From NCBI RefSeq assembly GCF_002150765.1, contig NZ_MUYM01000030.1:1-36701 (forward strand): a DNA stretch of 36,701 bases. The letters run 5' to 3'. Source of the DNA: Lentzea kentuckyensis. Lineage in GTDB: Bacteria > Actinomycetota > Actinomycetes > Mycobacteriales > Pseudonocardiaceae. Within the stretch, counting starts at the first letter, position 1. Every line of letters starts with the position of its first letter. Shown one piece after another: positions 23,670 through 31,711 of the stretch. The position numbers were made by a program, and so were the translations under genes. The notes under the pieces were generated by a model. The model made no database searches. It had not been told where the DNA came from and worked only from the letters and a program-made list of their open reading frames with translations.

Positions 23670-25697
23670 GTGTCGAGAAAAAGAACTCGGGGCCTGATCA
23701 CGGGCGTCGCCGCGACGATGTTCGCCGCAGGCCTGATGACGGCGCCGGGGCCAGTCGCCGCCGCGGCGGACGTCCCCACCACGGACAGTCAGACGCTGGT
23801 CTACCTCACCAGCGGCTTCGGGCAGGGAATCGTGTTGTGCGCCAACCCGGACGACACCAGCCTCTGGATCGGCGAGCAGGAGGACGCGGACGCCTACTGC
23901 CAGTGGGAGCAGATCGGCGACGACGGTCAGTTCACCTTGTTCAACCCCGCCAAGGGCATGGTCCTCACCGGGGTCGGTGCGGACCACCCGCTCGTCATGG
24001 ACGAGCTCGTCTTCCCCGCCGACAAGGCCCAGACCCAGAGCTTCTCCTGGGGCGAGGCCAAGGAAGGGGGCCGCGCCCTGCGGTGGAACGGCGACCAGTC
24101 GCAGAACGTCGACGCGGGCAGCGGCGCCAAACCCTCCGCGGACGCTCTCGGGTTGAGTGCCTGGAGGGACCAGGTCGAGCAGACCTGGAACGTCCAGAAC
24201 GCCGGCCCGAGCACGCGGTCGGCCAAGGCCCGGTCGACCAGCGCCGTGCGCGTGACGAGCAGCCAGTGGTCCAACCGGTTCCTGTGCGCCGTCGTCGGTG
24301 ACGGCATACCGGACAACGGCAGGGTGAAACTGTCGGACGACGTCCAGGACAACGCCTGCGAATGGCTGCCCTTCGGGCCAAAAGACGGCCCGTTCGTCCT
24401 ATACAACCCGGAGTACGGCAAGGTGATCACCTTGAACGGCGGCGCGGGCGGCCCGTTGGTGATGGGCGACAAGACCTATCCCAACGACAAGCGTGAACTC
24501 TGGGCGTTCAACCCGAAGCAGGTGCTGGTGTGGGCCGGCGACCGCAACCAGGCCGTCGACGCCGGTGCCAAGGCGCCTGCCAAAGGACCGGTGAGCACGC
24601 GAACCTGGGACCCGAACAACCCGGGACCGTTCGTCTGGACGTTCATCACCGCCGAGCACCCCACGGCCGTGGTGACCCTGGGCGACAGCTTCATGTCCGG
24701 CGAGGGAGGTCGCTGGAAGGGCAACAGCAACAACTTCTCGGGAACCAACGACGGCACCGACCGCGCCTACGTCGGGACTTTCTCGTTCGACGACCCAAAG
24801 CTGGTCTACGGCGCGTCGTACAAGAACGGTTGTAACCGCTCGAACTCGGCTGAGCCCCACAGCAGCAACGCCTATGACGTCCAGATCAACCTGGCCTGCT
24901 CCGGCGCCAAGACCGAGAACATCTACCTCACCGGCTACAAGGGCGAAGCACCGCAGGCCGACCAGCTGGCCACCGTGGCGGCCAAGTACGACGTGCGGCT
25001 GATCGCCCTCTCCATCGGCGGCAACGACCTGGGCTTCTCCGGCGTCATCAAAGCCTGCGTCAACGCCTACGTCTTCAAACAGGGCACGTGCTGGAACGAG
25101 CAGCAGAAGAACATCATCGGCAAGCTGGGCACCACCAGGGACAACGTGGTGAACGCCCTCAACGCGATCCGCACGGCCATGGAGAAGGCCGGCTACCGCG
25201 ACCCGGCGCACTACCGGATCGTCCTGCAGTCGGCTCCCTCTCCCCTGCCCAGAAGCAAGGACATCCGCTACCCGGAGGACAACGACCGCACGCTCGTCGG
25301 TGGTTGTCCCTTCTGGAACGACGACGCCGACTGGGCCCGCGACAAGCTGACCCCCGAGATCTCCAACATGCTCAAGTCCGCTGCCGAGATCGCGAAGGTG
25401 GGCTTCCTCGACCTCCAGAGCGCACTGGACGGGCGGGAGGTCTGCAACAAGGCCAGCCAGTTGGTGAACAGCACGACCAAGCCGCCGAAGGGCACCATCC
25501 ACGAATGGGCGCGGTTCCTGGTGAGCGGAGCGACCCAGGGACAGCGGCAGGAGTCCTTGCACCCCAGCTACTTCGGCCAGCGCGCCCTCGGCAGATGCCT
25601 CGCCCTGTACAACGAGAACCTGTTCGCCCAGGCGAGCTGCACGAACACTCCCAAGCAGGAACCGGAGAGGATGGTCCTGACCGAGATCGAGCCGTAG
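23670..25697 (+). CDS. Secreted SGNH/GDSL hydrolase with duplicated N-terminal module
   Basis: A 675-residue exported esterase/lipase-like protein. The start is GTG with GAAAGGA 8-9 nt upstream. The signal peptide is MSRKRTRGLITGVAATMFAAGLMTAPGPVAAAA. Residues of about 38-175 and 188-325 are two copies of one module (C...D..C.W, DG.F.L.NP..G.V.T, PLVM, then Q.VDAG), possibly carbohydrate-binding. The hydrolase domain follows: block I TLGDSFMSGEGG (Ser340), NLACSGA, block III SIGGNDLGF, block V ESLHPSYFG (His631), where the usual DxxH Asp is Glu628. It is related to large actinomycete SGNH proteins of unknown substrate. It is divergent from SARP copy 1, which may control it, and ends at a strong terminator. 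Confidence 0.9.
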   Translation: MSRKRTRGLITGVAATMFAAGLMTAPGPVAAAADVPTTDSQTLVYLTSGFGQGIVLCANPDDTSLWIGEQEDADAYCQWEQIGDDGQFTLFNPAKGMVLTGVGADHPLVMDELVFPADKAQTQSFSWGEAKEGGRALRWNGDQSQNVDAGSGAKPSADALGLSAWRDQVEQTWNVQNAGPSTRSAKARSTSAVRVTSSQWSNRFLCAVVGDGIPDNGRVKLSDDVQDNACEWLPFGPKDGPFVLYNPEYGKVITLNGGAGGPLVMGDKTYPNDKRELWAFNPKQVLVWAGDRNQAVDAGAKAPAKGPVSTRTWDPNNPGPFVWTFITAEHPTAVVTLGDSFMSGEGGRWKGNSNNFSGTNDGTDRAYVGTFSFDDPKLVYGASYKNGCNRSNSAEPHSSNAYDVQINLACSGAKTENIYLTGYKGEAPQADQLATVAAKYDVRLIALSIGGNDLGFSGVIKACVNAYVFKQGTCWNEQQKNIIGKLGTTRDNVVNALNAIRTAMEKAGYRDPAHYRIVLQSAPSPLPRSKDIRYPEDNDRTLVGGCPFWNDDADWARDKLTPEISNMLKSAAEIAKVGFLDLQSALDGREVCNKASQLVNSTTKPPKGTIHEWARFLVSGATQGQRQESLHPSYFGQRALGRCLALYNENLFAQASCTNTPKQEPERMVLTEIEP

Positions 25698-25718
25698 GTT
25701 CGGACCGTCGACAACGCG

Positions 25719-25754
25719 AAGGCCGGTTGCGGACGAGAGTCCGCAACCGGCCTT
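25719..25754. terminator. Strong bidirectional terminator
   Basis: AAGGCCGGTTGCGGAC, GAGA loop, GTCCGCAACCGGCCTT: a perfect 16-bp stem with a TTT tail on the plus strand. It sits between the converging SGNH hydrolase and RhiA-like genes and probably serves both. Confidence 0.9.
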
Positions 25755-25782
25755 TCCCGCACGGGAGCGCAGACGGGACGGA

Positions 25783-26526
25783 CTAGCTGATGGTCCAGTC
25801 GCGGCCGTCGTAGCGGCAGTCGAGGTGGTCCTGCCCCTCGCCGAACTTGACCTGCTGCGGGACCGTCAGCTGCTGGATGTCCATGACCTCGGTCTTATCG
25901 TAGGTACCAAAGGCGATCCAGTACTGCGGCGTCGGCGTGAAACCGATGTTCGTGTTCGAGCTCGTCGGGCAGGCGAACGTGCCGAACCCCGACATACCGA
26001 TGCCCACTGATCCGGAGGTGGGATCGCCCGCCTTGGGAACCGACCTGTCCTCGAAGACGTACAGGCCGTTCCCTTCCTGGAAGACCGGCTCGCTGAACCT
26101 GTAGCCGTTGTTCTTGAAGCTGAGGGTGGTGGCGTTGGCCTTGCCCAGTTCCGCGTCGACAGAGCCGCTGGCGGAGACCCTCGTTCCAGGCTTGAGCGTT
26201 CCGTTCCTGCTCCAGATGAAGCTGTACTGGATTTCCCAGCCGAAATCGACGACATCGCCCGGATTGCACGGAAAAGCCTGCCAGGCCAGAGTCACGACAC
26301 CAGGCTGCATCTTCGGCAGCTGCTGGTAGATGAGGGCCTGGTAGCCATCCAGCTTCGAGTCGTTGGTAATCGTGAGGGAGTAATTGTTCGGCGCCTCCGG
26401 GGCGCCCTGAAGGAGGCGCGGCGCCGCGGTCGCCGCCTTGGCCAGGCCGGTGCCGATGAACGCGGCGCCGGCCGCGACGCCCAGAGCCTTGAGGCCCTGT
26501 CTCCGGCTGAAAACGATGTCTTCCAT
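25783..26526 (-). CDS. Exported RhiA-like protein with twin-arginine signal
   Basis: A 247-residue protein starting at ATG 26526 behind a strong AGGAGG. The N terminus (MEDIVFSRRQGLKALG, then a hydrophobic Ala/Gly stretch to AKAATAAP) is a Tat-type signal peptide. The mature part is beta-rich: NYSLTITNDSKLDGYQALIYQQLPK, VVTLAWQAFPCNPGDVVDFGWEIQYSFIW, GTLKPGTRVSASG, IGMSGFGTFACPTSSNTNIGFTPTPQYWIAFGTYD. This pattern recalls proteins annotated as RhiA, first known from rhizobia and later seen in fungi and bacteria, whose function is unknown. Two cysteines may pair if it folds before export. It is divergent from SARP copy 2. The frame is open far upstream, but that extension lies antisense to the regulator gene. 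Confidence 0.75.
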   Translation of the reverse strand: MEDIVFSRRQGLKALGVAAGAAFIGTGLAKAATAAPRLLQGAPEAPNNYSLTITNDSKLDGYQALIYQQLPKMQPGVVTLAWQAFPCNPGDVVDFGWEIQYSFIWSRNGTLKPGTRVSASGSVDAELGKANATTLSFKNNGYRFSEPVFQEGNGLYVFEDRSVPKAGDPTSGSVGIGMSGFGTFACPTSSNTNIGFTPTPQYWIAFGTYDKTEVMDIQQLTVPQQVKFGEGQDHLDCRYDGRDWTIS

Positions 26527-26669
26527 CTGTCCTCCTGGACACGGGATTGCGACGAATGGGCCAGTGCTGGCCGGAGCCGACGGCGGGCAGGCCGCGGCAG
26601 CGGCACGACGTCGACCGTGTTGACCTGGTCTGCCGTACGCCGTGGCAAGAGTCCGGTGTGGAACTGGGG

Positions 26670-26688
26670 CGAAACCTTGTAGTTTTCT
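26670..26688 (+). promoter_or_regulatory. Conserved SARP-promoter box, copy 2
   Basis: CGAAACCTTGTAGTTTTCT, 51 nt before the ATG of SARP copy 2. Two transitions separate it from the box at 23532-23550. TAGTTT (26680-26685) is a possible -10. GTGGAAC and GCGAAAC at 26658 and 26669 form an 11-nt direct repeat, the periodicity known for SARP binding sites, although the spacing to the -10 is shorter than usual. Confidence 0.55.
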
Positions 26689-26739
26689 GTACGCGCAGGT
26701 ACGGGCACGCAGTGTGACCGCCGCACCGGGGCAGGGGGC

Positions 26740-29700
26740 ATGGTGGAGTTGCGGTTGCTCGGCCCGGTCGAGGCCGTCTCGGCAGGTGCTCTCGTCGACA
26801 TCGGACCGCCCAGGCAACGCGGCGTGCTGGCGGCGCTCGCGGCCGACGCCGGACAGCTGCTGCCGATGGCGTCCCTGGTGGACCGGGTGTGGGGGCAGGC
26901 CCCGCCCGCGCGGGTGCGGGAAACGCTCTACACCTACATCACCCGCCTCCGCACGATCTTCGCCGCCACCGAGGACGCCCCGCACCTCGTCCGCCGCTCC
27001 GCCGGCTACCTCCTCGACCTCGATCCGGCACGGGTCGACGTCCACCGGTTCGAGCAGCTCGTGGAACAGGCACGACGGCCCGGCACGGAGAGGGCCGAGT
27101 TGCTGCGCGCCGGGCTGGAGCTGTGGCGCGGCACTCCCCTCGCCGGCATGCCGGGCAGGTGGGCCGACGAGGTGAGGCACGCATGGCAGCGGCGACGCAT
27201 CGATGCCGCGGTGGCGTGGGCGGCCGAGCCTCGGGTGGGCGACTCGTCGGCGGTGATCGACGAGCTGACCGGCCTGGTGCTCGCCCATCCGCTGCACGAG
27301 CCGCTCACCACGGCGTTGATGTGGTCGCTGCACGCGGCCGGACGCACCGGCGAGGCGCTGGCCTGCTACCGGCGGCTGCGGCAGGAACTCGCCGACCAGC
27401 TGAGCGTGGACCCCGCCGCCGAGACGCAGCAGGCGCATCAGGCGATCCTGCACGGCGACTTCGGCCGGCCGCCCCGGCAGGCGGACCCGCCGGTCGAGAT
27501 CGTGAGGAACCCGTCGACGGTCCCGGCTCAGCTACCGGCCGACGTCACCGGCTTCACGGGTCGGCGGCTCGAACTCCGTGCCCTGCACGAGCACCTGGCC
27601 GCGCCGGGAACCGCGATGGCGATCACCACGGTCGTCGGGGCCGCTGGAGTCGGCAAAACCGCGCTGGCCGTCCGTTTCGCGCACAGCGTCCGGGACCGCA
27701 TGCCCGACGGGCAGCTCCACCTCAACCTGCGCGGGTACGACCACGAACAACCGGTCAGCCCCGGCGACGCACTGGCGGCGTTCCTGCGAGCTCTCGGCGT
27801 GGTCCCGGCCCAAATACCCGCGGACCTCGAAGAACGAGCCGCTCTCTACCGCACCTGGATGTCCCGGCGCCGGATGCTGATCCTGCTCGACAACGCGTCG
27901 ACCGTCGACCAGGTCAGCCCCCTGCTTCCCGGCAGCCCGTCCTGTCTCGTCCTGGTGACCAGCCGGGACAGCCTGCCCGGCCTGGTCGCCGTGTACGGCG
28001 CCCATCGGGTCCTGCTCGACGTCCTGCCCCGCGACGAGGCGGTCACCCTGCTCCGCCGGCTGGTCGGCCCGCGCGTCGACGCCGAGCCCGCGGCCGCGGA
28101 CGCTCTCGTCGACCAGTGCGGACGGCTGCCGCTCGCCCTGCGGATCGCCGCCGAGCTGGCCGTCACGCAGCCCGGCGGCAGCCTCGCGGACCTCGCCGAG
28201 GACCTCGCCCACGAGCAACGCCGGCTGGACCTGCTCGACGCCGGAGCGGACCCGCGCACCGGTATCCGCGCCGTGTTCTCCTTCTCCTACCGGCAGCTTC
28301 CAGCCGTTGTCGCGCAAGGGTTCCGCCGGCTCGGCCGGCATCCCGGCATCGACCTCGACCCGTATGCCGCCGCCGCGCTGCTCGACACCGACCTGGGTGC
28401 CGCCAAGCGCCTGCTGGACGTGCTGACCCGCGCCCATCTGCTCCACCGCGCGGGCCCGCACCGCTTCGGCATGCCCGACCTGCTCCGCGTGTACGCCGTC
28501 GAGCTCGCCGGAGGCCAGGAGACCGAGGCGTTGACCCGCCTGCTCGACCACTACCTGCACACCATCACGACCGCCATGAACCGCCTCACTCCCAGCGGCG
28601 ACCTGCACCGAAGACCCGCACCGGCCACCCCGAGCCCAGACCTCACCACCGACGCCGCCGCACTGGCGTGGGCGGACGCCGAGCGGGTCAACCTCGTCGC
28701 CGCCGTGAAACACGCGGCCGCGCACGGCCATCCGACGCACGCCATCCGGCTGGCCACCGTCCTGAGCCACTACCTCGACATCAGCGGCCACCACGACGAC
28801 GCCCTCGCCGTCCAGACCGATGCCCTGCGGACCGCCCGCGACCTCGGCGACCAGGCCGGTGAGGTGACCATGCTCGCCGGCATCGGCACCGTCGCATTCC
28901 GGCGCGGCGACTACCAGCGTGCCGCCGGCCTCTACCGACAAGCCGTCGATCTCCACGGCACCTCCGGCGAGCACGCCGAGCTGGCTCGACGGCTGGTCGT
29001 TCTCGGCAACTCGCACCACGCGCAGGGACGGTTCGACGAGGCGATCCACTTCTACCGCCAGGTACTCGTCCTCCTCGAGCAGCCGACCGACCTGGTCGGC
29101 AGGTTCCGCGCGCTGCACGACAGCCGCAACACCATCCAGGCACGGAGTGACTACCAGCGCGGGATCGAGCACATCACCGAGGCGCTGGTCGTCCTCCGCG
29201 AGCTCGGCTGCCGCGACGAGGAGGCACGCTCACTCGACGATCTCGGGTACATCGAGCTGCGGCTCGGCGACTACCCCGCCGCGGCTGACCACTGCCGGCA
29301 GGCCGTCGACGCCTACCAGGAGATCAACAACCGGCAGGGCATCGCGCACGCCCTGAACAACCTGGCCGCGATCCGCCTCCGGCAACAGGACCACGCCGCG
29401 GCCACCAACCTGAGCACGCGGGCGCTGGACCTCTACCGCGGGATCGGCGCCCGCACCGGCGAGGCCCAGGCCCTCGCCACCCTGGGCAACATCGCCGCCG
29501 AGCAGGGCGACCTCGACCAGGCCACCGCCCACCACCGCGCCTCGGTCGCCCTCTTCGCGCAGACCGGCAACAAGGCGGGCGAGGCCAACGCGCTCAACAA
29601 CCTCGGCACCGTGTCGACGGCCGCGGGACGAACCGCGGACGCCCACGCCGAGCACAGTGCCGCCCTGGCCATCGCCCTGCGCACCGGTGACCAATACGAG

Positions 29701-29871
29701 CGGTTCCGCGCCGTCGCCGGCCTCGGACACGCCCTGCGCCACGACGATCCCGCGGTTGCCCACCGGCACTGGGAGGAGGCGCTCGCGGGGTTCACCAGGC
29801 TCGGCGTGGCCGAGGCGGCGGAACTTCGGCGCCTGACCGCCGACGTTCTCGCCGGCGGCCAACCCGCCTGA
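26740..29871 (+). CDS. AfsR/SARP-family regulator (SARP-NB-ARC-TPR), copy 2
   Basis: A 1043-residue paralogue of the regulator at 20415-23477, with the same architecture: OmpR-type DNA-binding domain (VELRLLGPVEAV, VDIGPPRQRGVLAALAADAG), BTAD domain (VDVHRFEQL, EPLTTALMWSLHAAGRTGEALACY), linker, then FTGRRLELRALHEHL, P-loop GAAGVGKTALAV (Lys306), MLILLDNAS, LVTSRDSLPGLVA, and TPR repeats to the C terminus (AIHFYRQVL, GEAQALATLGNIAAEQGDLDQA, GEANALNNLGTV). Long stretches are almost identical to copy 1, so they arose by duplication. ATG 26740 has GGGGCAGGGGG upstream; GTG 26743 is an alternative. It is divergent from the RhiA-like gene, mirroring copy 1 with the SGNH hydrolase. Confidence 0.93.
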   Translation: MVELRLLGPVEAVSAGALVDIGPPRQRGVLAALAADAGQLLPMASLVDRVWGQAPPARVRETLYTYITRLRTIFAATEDAPHLVRRSAGYLLDLDPARVDVHRFEQLVEQARRPGTERAELLRAGLELWRGTPLAGMPGRWADEVRHAWQRRRIDAAVAWAAEPRVGDSSAVIDELTGLVLAHPLHEPLTTALMWSLHAAGRTGEALACYRRLRQELADQLSVDPAAETQQAHQAILHGDFGRPPRQADPPVEIVRNPSTVPAQLPADVTGFTGRRLELRALHEHLAAPGTAMAITTVVGAAGVGKTALAVRFAHSVRDRMPDGQLHLNLRGYDHEQPVSPGDALAAFLRALGVVPAQIPADLEERAALYRTWMSRRRMLILLDNASTVDQVSPLLPGSPSCLVLVTSRDSLPGLVAVYGAHRVLLDVLPRDEAVTLLRRLVGPRVDAEPAAADALVDQCGRLPLALRIAAELAVTQPGGSLADLAEDLAHEQRRLDLLDAGADPRTGIRAVFSFSYRQLPAVVAQGFRRLGRHPGIDLDPYAAAALLDTDLGAAKRLLDVLTRAHLLHRAGPHRFGMPDLLRVYAVELAGGQETEALTRLLDHYLHTITTAMNRLTPSGDLHRRPAPATPSPDLTTDAAALAWADAERVNLVAAVKHAAAHGHPTHAIRLATVLSHYLDISGHHDDALAVQTDALRTARDLGDQAGEVTMLAGIGTVAFRRGDYQRAAGLYRQAVDLHGTSGEHAELARRLVVLGNSHHAQGRFDEAIHFYRQVLVLLEQPTDLVGRFRALHDSRNTIQARSDYQRGIEHITEALVVLRELGCRDEEARSLDDLGYIELRLGDYPAAADHCRQAVDAYQEINNRQGIAHALNNLAAIRLRQQDHAAATNLSTRALDLYRGIGARTGEAQALATLGNIAAEQGDLDQATAHHRASVALFAQTGNKAGEANALNNLGTVSTAAGRTADAHAEHSAALAIALRTGDQYERFRAVAGLGHALRHDDPAVAHRHWEEALAGFTRLGVAEAAELRRLTADVLAGGQPA

Positions 29872-29966
29872 GCGCCGTTTTAACGGTCGTCTCAGGTTTG
29901 CTCGATATGAAGTACGCATCGCCGGGCGACGCGGGACCGGCTACGTGCCCTGAAAGGCAGCAATTC

Positions 29967-30629
29967 ATGATCTCTGTGCTTGTGGTGGAAGCGCAGCCGC
30001 TGCAGCGCTTCGGGTTTCGCATGCTGCTGGAGAGCACCCCCGACACCGAGATCGTCGGCGAGGCCGAGAACGGGGCCGAGGCCGTTCGGTGGACCACCAA
30101 GCTGCATCCCGACGTGGTGCTGATGGACATGCGCATGCCGGGCGTCGACGGGATCGAGGCCACCCGGCGCATCGTCGCCGCCGGTGGGCGTTCGCGGATC
30201 CTGATGCTGACGACGTTCGACGTGGACCGCGCGCTCGCCGCGCTGCGGGCCGGGGCAAGCGGTTTCCTGCTGAAGGACATCCGCCCGGAGGAACTGCTCG
30301 CCGGCATCCGGGCCGTCGCCGCCGGGGACGCGGTGATCGCGCCGGCGCTGACTCGGCGGCTGCTCGACGCGTTCGGCGACCGGCTCGGCGATGACCTCTG
30401 CGCGCCCGTGCGGGAGGATCCCCGGCTGGACTCCCTGACCGGCCGCGAGCGCGAGATCCTCGTCGCCATCGGCCAGGGCCTCACCAACGGCGAGATCGCG
30501 CAACGGTTCACGCTGGCGGAGTCGACGGTGAAGACCCACGTCGGACGGGTCCTCGCCAAGATCGGCGCACGGGACCGGATCCAGGCCGTCATCCTCGCCT
30601 ACGACCTGAGACTCACCCGGCCGATCTAG
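29967..30629 (+). CDS. NarL/LuxR-type response regulator (orphan)
   Basis: A 220-residue regulator: receiver domain (1-120) and C-terminal LuxR helix-turn-helix (about 150-215; LTGREREILVAIGQGLTNGEIAQRFTLAESTVKTHV). I start at ATG 29967, with GAAAGG 10 nt upstream; an earlier in-frame ATG lacks a good site. Phospho-acceptor Asp54 (VLMDMRMPGVDG), the Thr of MLTTF and the Lys of LLKD are present. The acidic pocket normally formed by an Asp pair reads VVEAQ, so only one acid is kept, which may alter metal binding. No histidine kinase is adjacent. It converges on the DoxX-Rieske gene; the target is unknown. Confidence 0.9.
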   Translation: MISVLVVEAQPLQRFGFRMLLESTPDTEIVGEAENGAEAVRWTTKLHPDVVLMDMRMPGVDGIEATRRIVAAGGRSRILMLTTFDVDRALAALRAGASGFLLKDIRPEELLAGIRAVAAGDAVIAPALTRRLLDAFGDRLGDDLCAPVREDPRLDSLTGREREILVAIGQGLTNGEIAQRFTLAESTVKTHVGRVLAKIGARDRIQAVILAYDLRLTRPI

Positions 30630-30652
30630 CGCTTCATCTCGCATGTCCGCGG

Positions 30653-31624
30653 TTACGCGGTGACGACCCGCCCGTCGACGACTCGCACCGGCACCTTGGT
30701 CAGGGGTTTTGTGGCCGGCCCGCTGGTGACTTGGCCGTTGCCGTCGAAAGTCGAGCCGTGGCACGGGCAGCGGAAGCCGGAGTCAGCGGGTGTGACGGGG
30801 CAGCCCTGGTGCGTGCAGGTGGCGACGAATGCCATGAAGGTGTCGGTCGAGGGGCGCAACAGGTATGCGGTGGAACCGTTCGACGTGGTGAAGCTCGTCG
30901 ATGAACCGACGGCGACGGCAGAGACCTCAGCGATCACGGTCTGGGAGTTCGTTCCTGGGTCTGTCGGCTCGCTTGTTTTCGGGTTCGTGGTGGTGGTGGT
31001 GGTGGTGCGACGGGTGAGGGCGACGACCCCGCCGCCGACGGCAGCGATCGTCGCGGTGATCAGGCCACCCCAGAGCAGAACGCGTCGCTCGACGTCGGCC
31101 GGGGCGGCGTTCGGCTGGCTACGACGGCGAATCGCGGCGCGCAGGCGGGCCGTCGTGGAGAACAGGCCCGCGTCGCCGGCAAGCAGCAGCGGGGTCCAGG
31201 CGGCCGCGAAGACGATGTCGGCGCCGAAGTAGTACGGGCTGGTCGTCCAGCTCACGGTGAGGAAGAAGCTCAGCGCGAGGAGAAACCCGCCGAGTGCGGC
31301 GATGCGGGTGAACAGCCCGAGCAGAGCACCCAGCCCGACAGCGACCTCGCCGAAGGCGATGACCAGGCCGATGACGGTCGGGTTCCCGGCCGCGAATGAC
31401 ACGAGCGGGCCGATCGGGGAGGTTGTCGCGGCGTGCAGCATCTGAGCTTGGACGCCGAGGGGTGAGGTGGCGTCCAGGTAGTGGGTGTCGAGGAGTTTGG
31501 AGAGGCCCGCGTAGAGGAACGTGCCGCCGAGGAAGACGCGCAGCGGCAGGAGCGCCCAGATCGGTGTCCATAGTGGAGCATCGGCCCGTGGCGTCGTTTC
31601 GCCGGGGGAAGGCCAGAAGGACAA
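30653..31624 (-). CDS. DoxX-Rieske fusion membrane protein
   Basis: A 323-residue two-part protein. The N-terminal 190 residues form a DoxX/DoxD-like bundle of about four membrane segments ([57 protein letters not shown]). Another hydrophobic segment follows ([23 protein letters not shown]), then a polythreonine linker. The C-terminal 100 residues are a Rieske [2Fe-2S] domain with both ligand boxes, CTHQGC and CPCHGS. The start is TTG 31624 with GAAAGG 9 nt upstream; a nearby ATG is out of frame. DoxX proteins take part in quinone and thiosulfate or redox chemistry, so a small membrane electron-transfer unit is plausible. Partner and substrate are unknown. Confidence 0.88.
   Translation of the reverse strand: MSFWPSPGETTPRADAPLWTPIWALLPLRVFLGGTFLYAGLSKLLDTHYLDATSPLGVQAQMLHAATTSPIGPLVSFAAGNPTVIGLVIAFGEVAVGLGALLGLFTRIAALGGFLLALSFFLTVSWTTSPYYFGADIVFAAAWTPLLLAGDAGLFSTTARLRAAIRRRSQPNAAPADVERRVLLWGGLITATIAAVGGGVVALTRRTTTTTTTNPKTSEPTDPGTNSQTVIAEVSAVAVGSSTSFTTSNGSTAYLLRPSTDTFMAFVATCTHQGCPVTPADSGFRCPCHGSTFDGNGQVTSGPATKPLTKVPVRVVDGRVVTA
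30987..31007. repeat. (GTG)7 microsatellite encoding a polythreonine linker
   Basis: Seven tandem GTG units on the plus strand. On the minus strand they encode the Thr run joining the membrane and Rieske parts. Length change by whole units would alter the linker without breaking the frame. Confidence 0.85.
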
Positions 31625-31668
31625 GAGAAATCGCCTTTCATGCCGTGGGTGTGGCGATGACGTTCAGG

Positions 31669-31703
31669 CGGACGTGTGTGAGCTCAGAACTCACACACGT
31701 CCG
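31669..31703 (-). terminator. Hairpin terminator after the copper monooxygenase
   Basis: CGGACGTGTGTGAG and CTCACACACGTCCG form a perfect 14-bp stem with a 7-nt loop, 8 nt beyond the monooxygenase stop and before the DoxX-Rieske start. It lacks a U-tract, as is common in actinomycetes. It separates the two minus-strand genes. Confidence 0.75.
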
Positions 31704-31711
31704 ACGCTTCG

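Noticed and set aside
26527..27453. N-terminal extension of the RhiA-like protein
   Set aside because: It lies antisense to SARP copy 2; the ATG at 26526 has a strong AGGAGG and starts a Tat signal.
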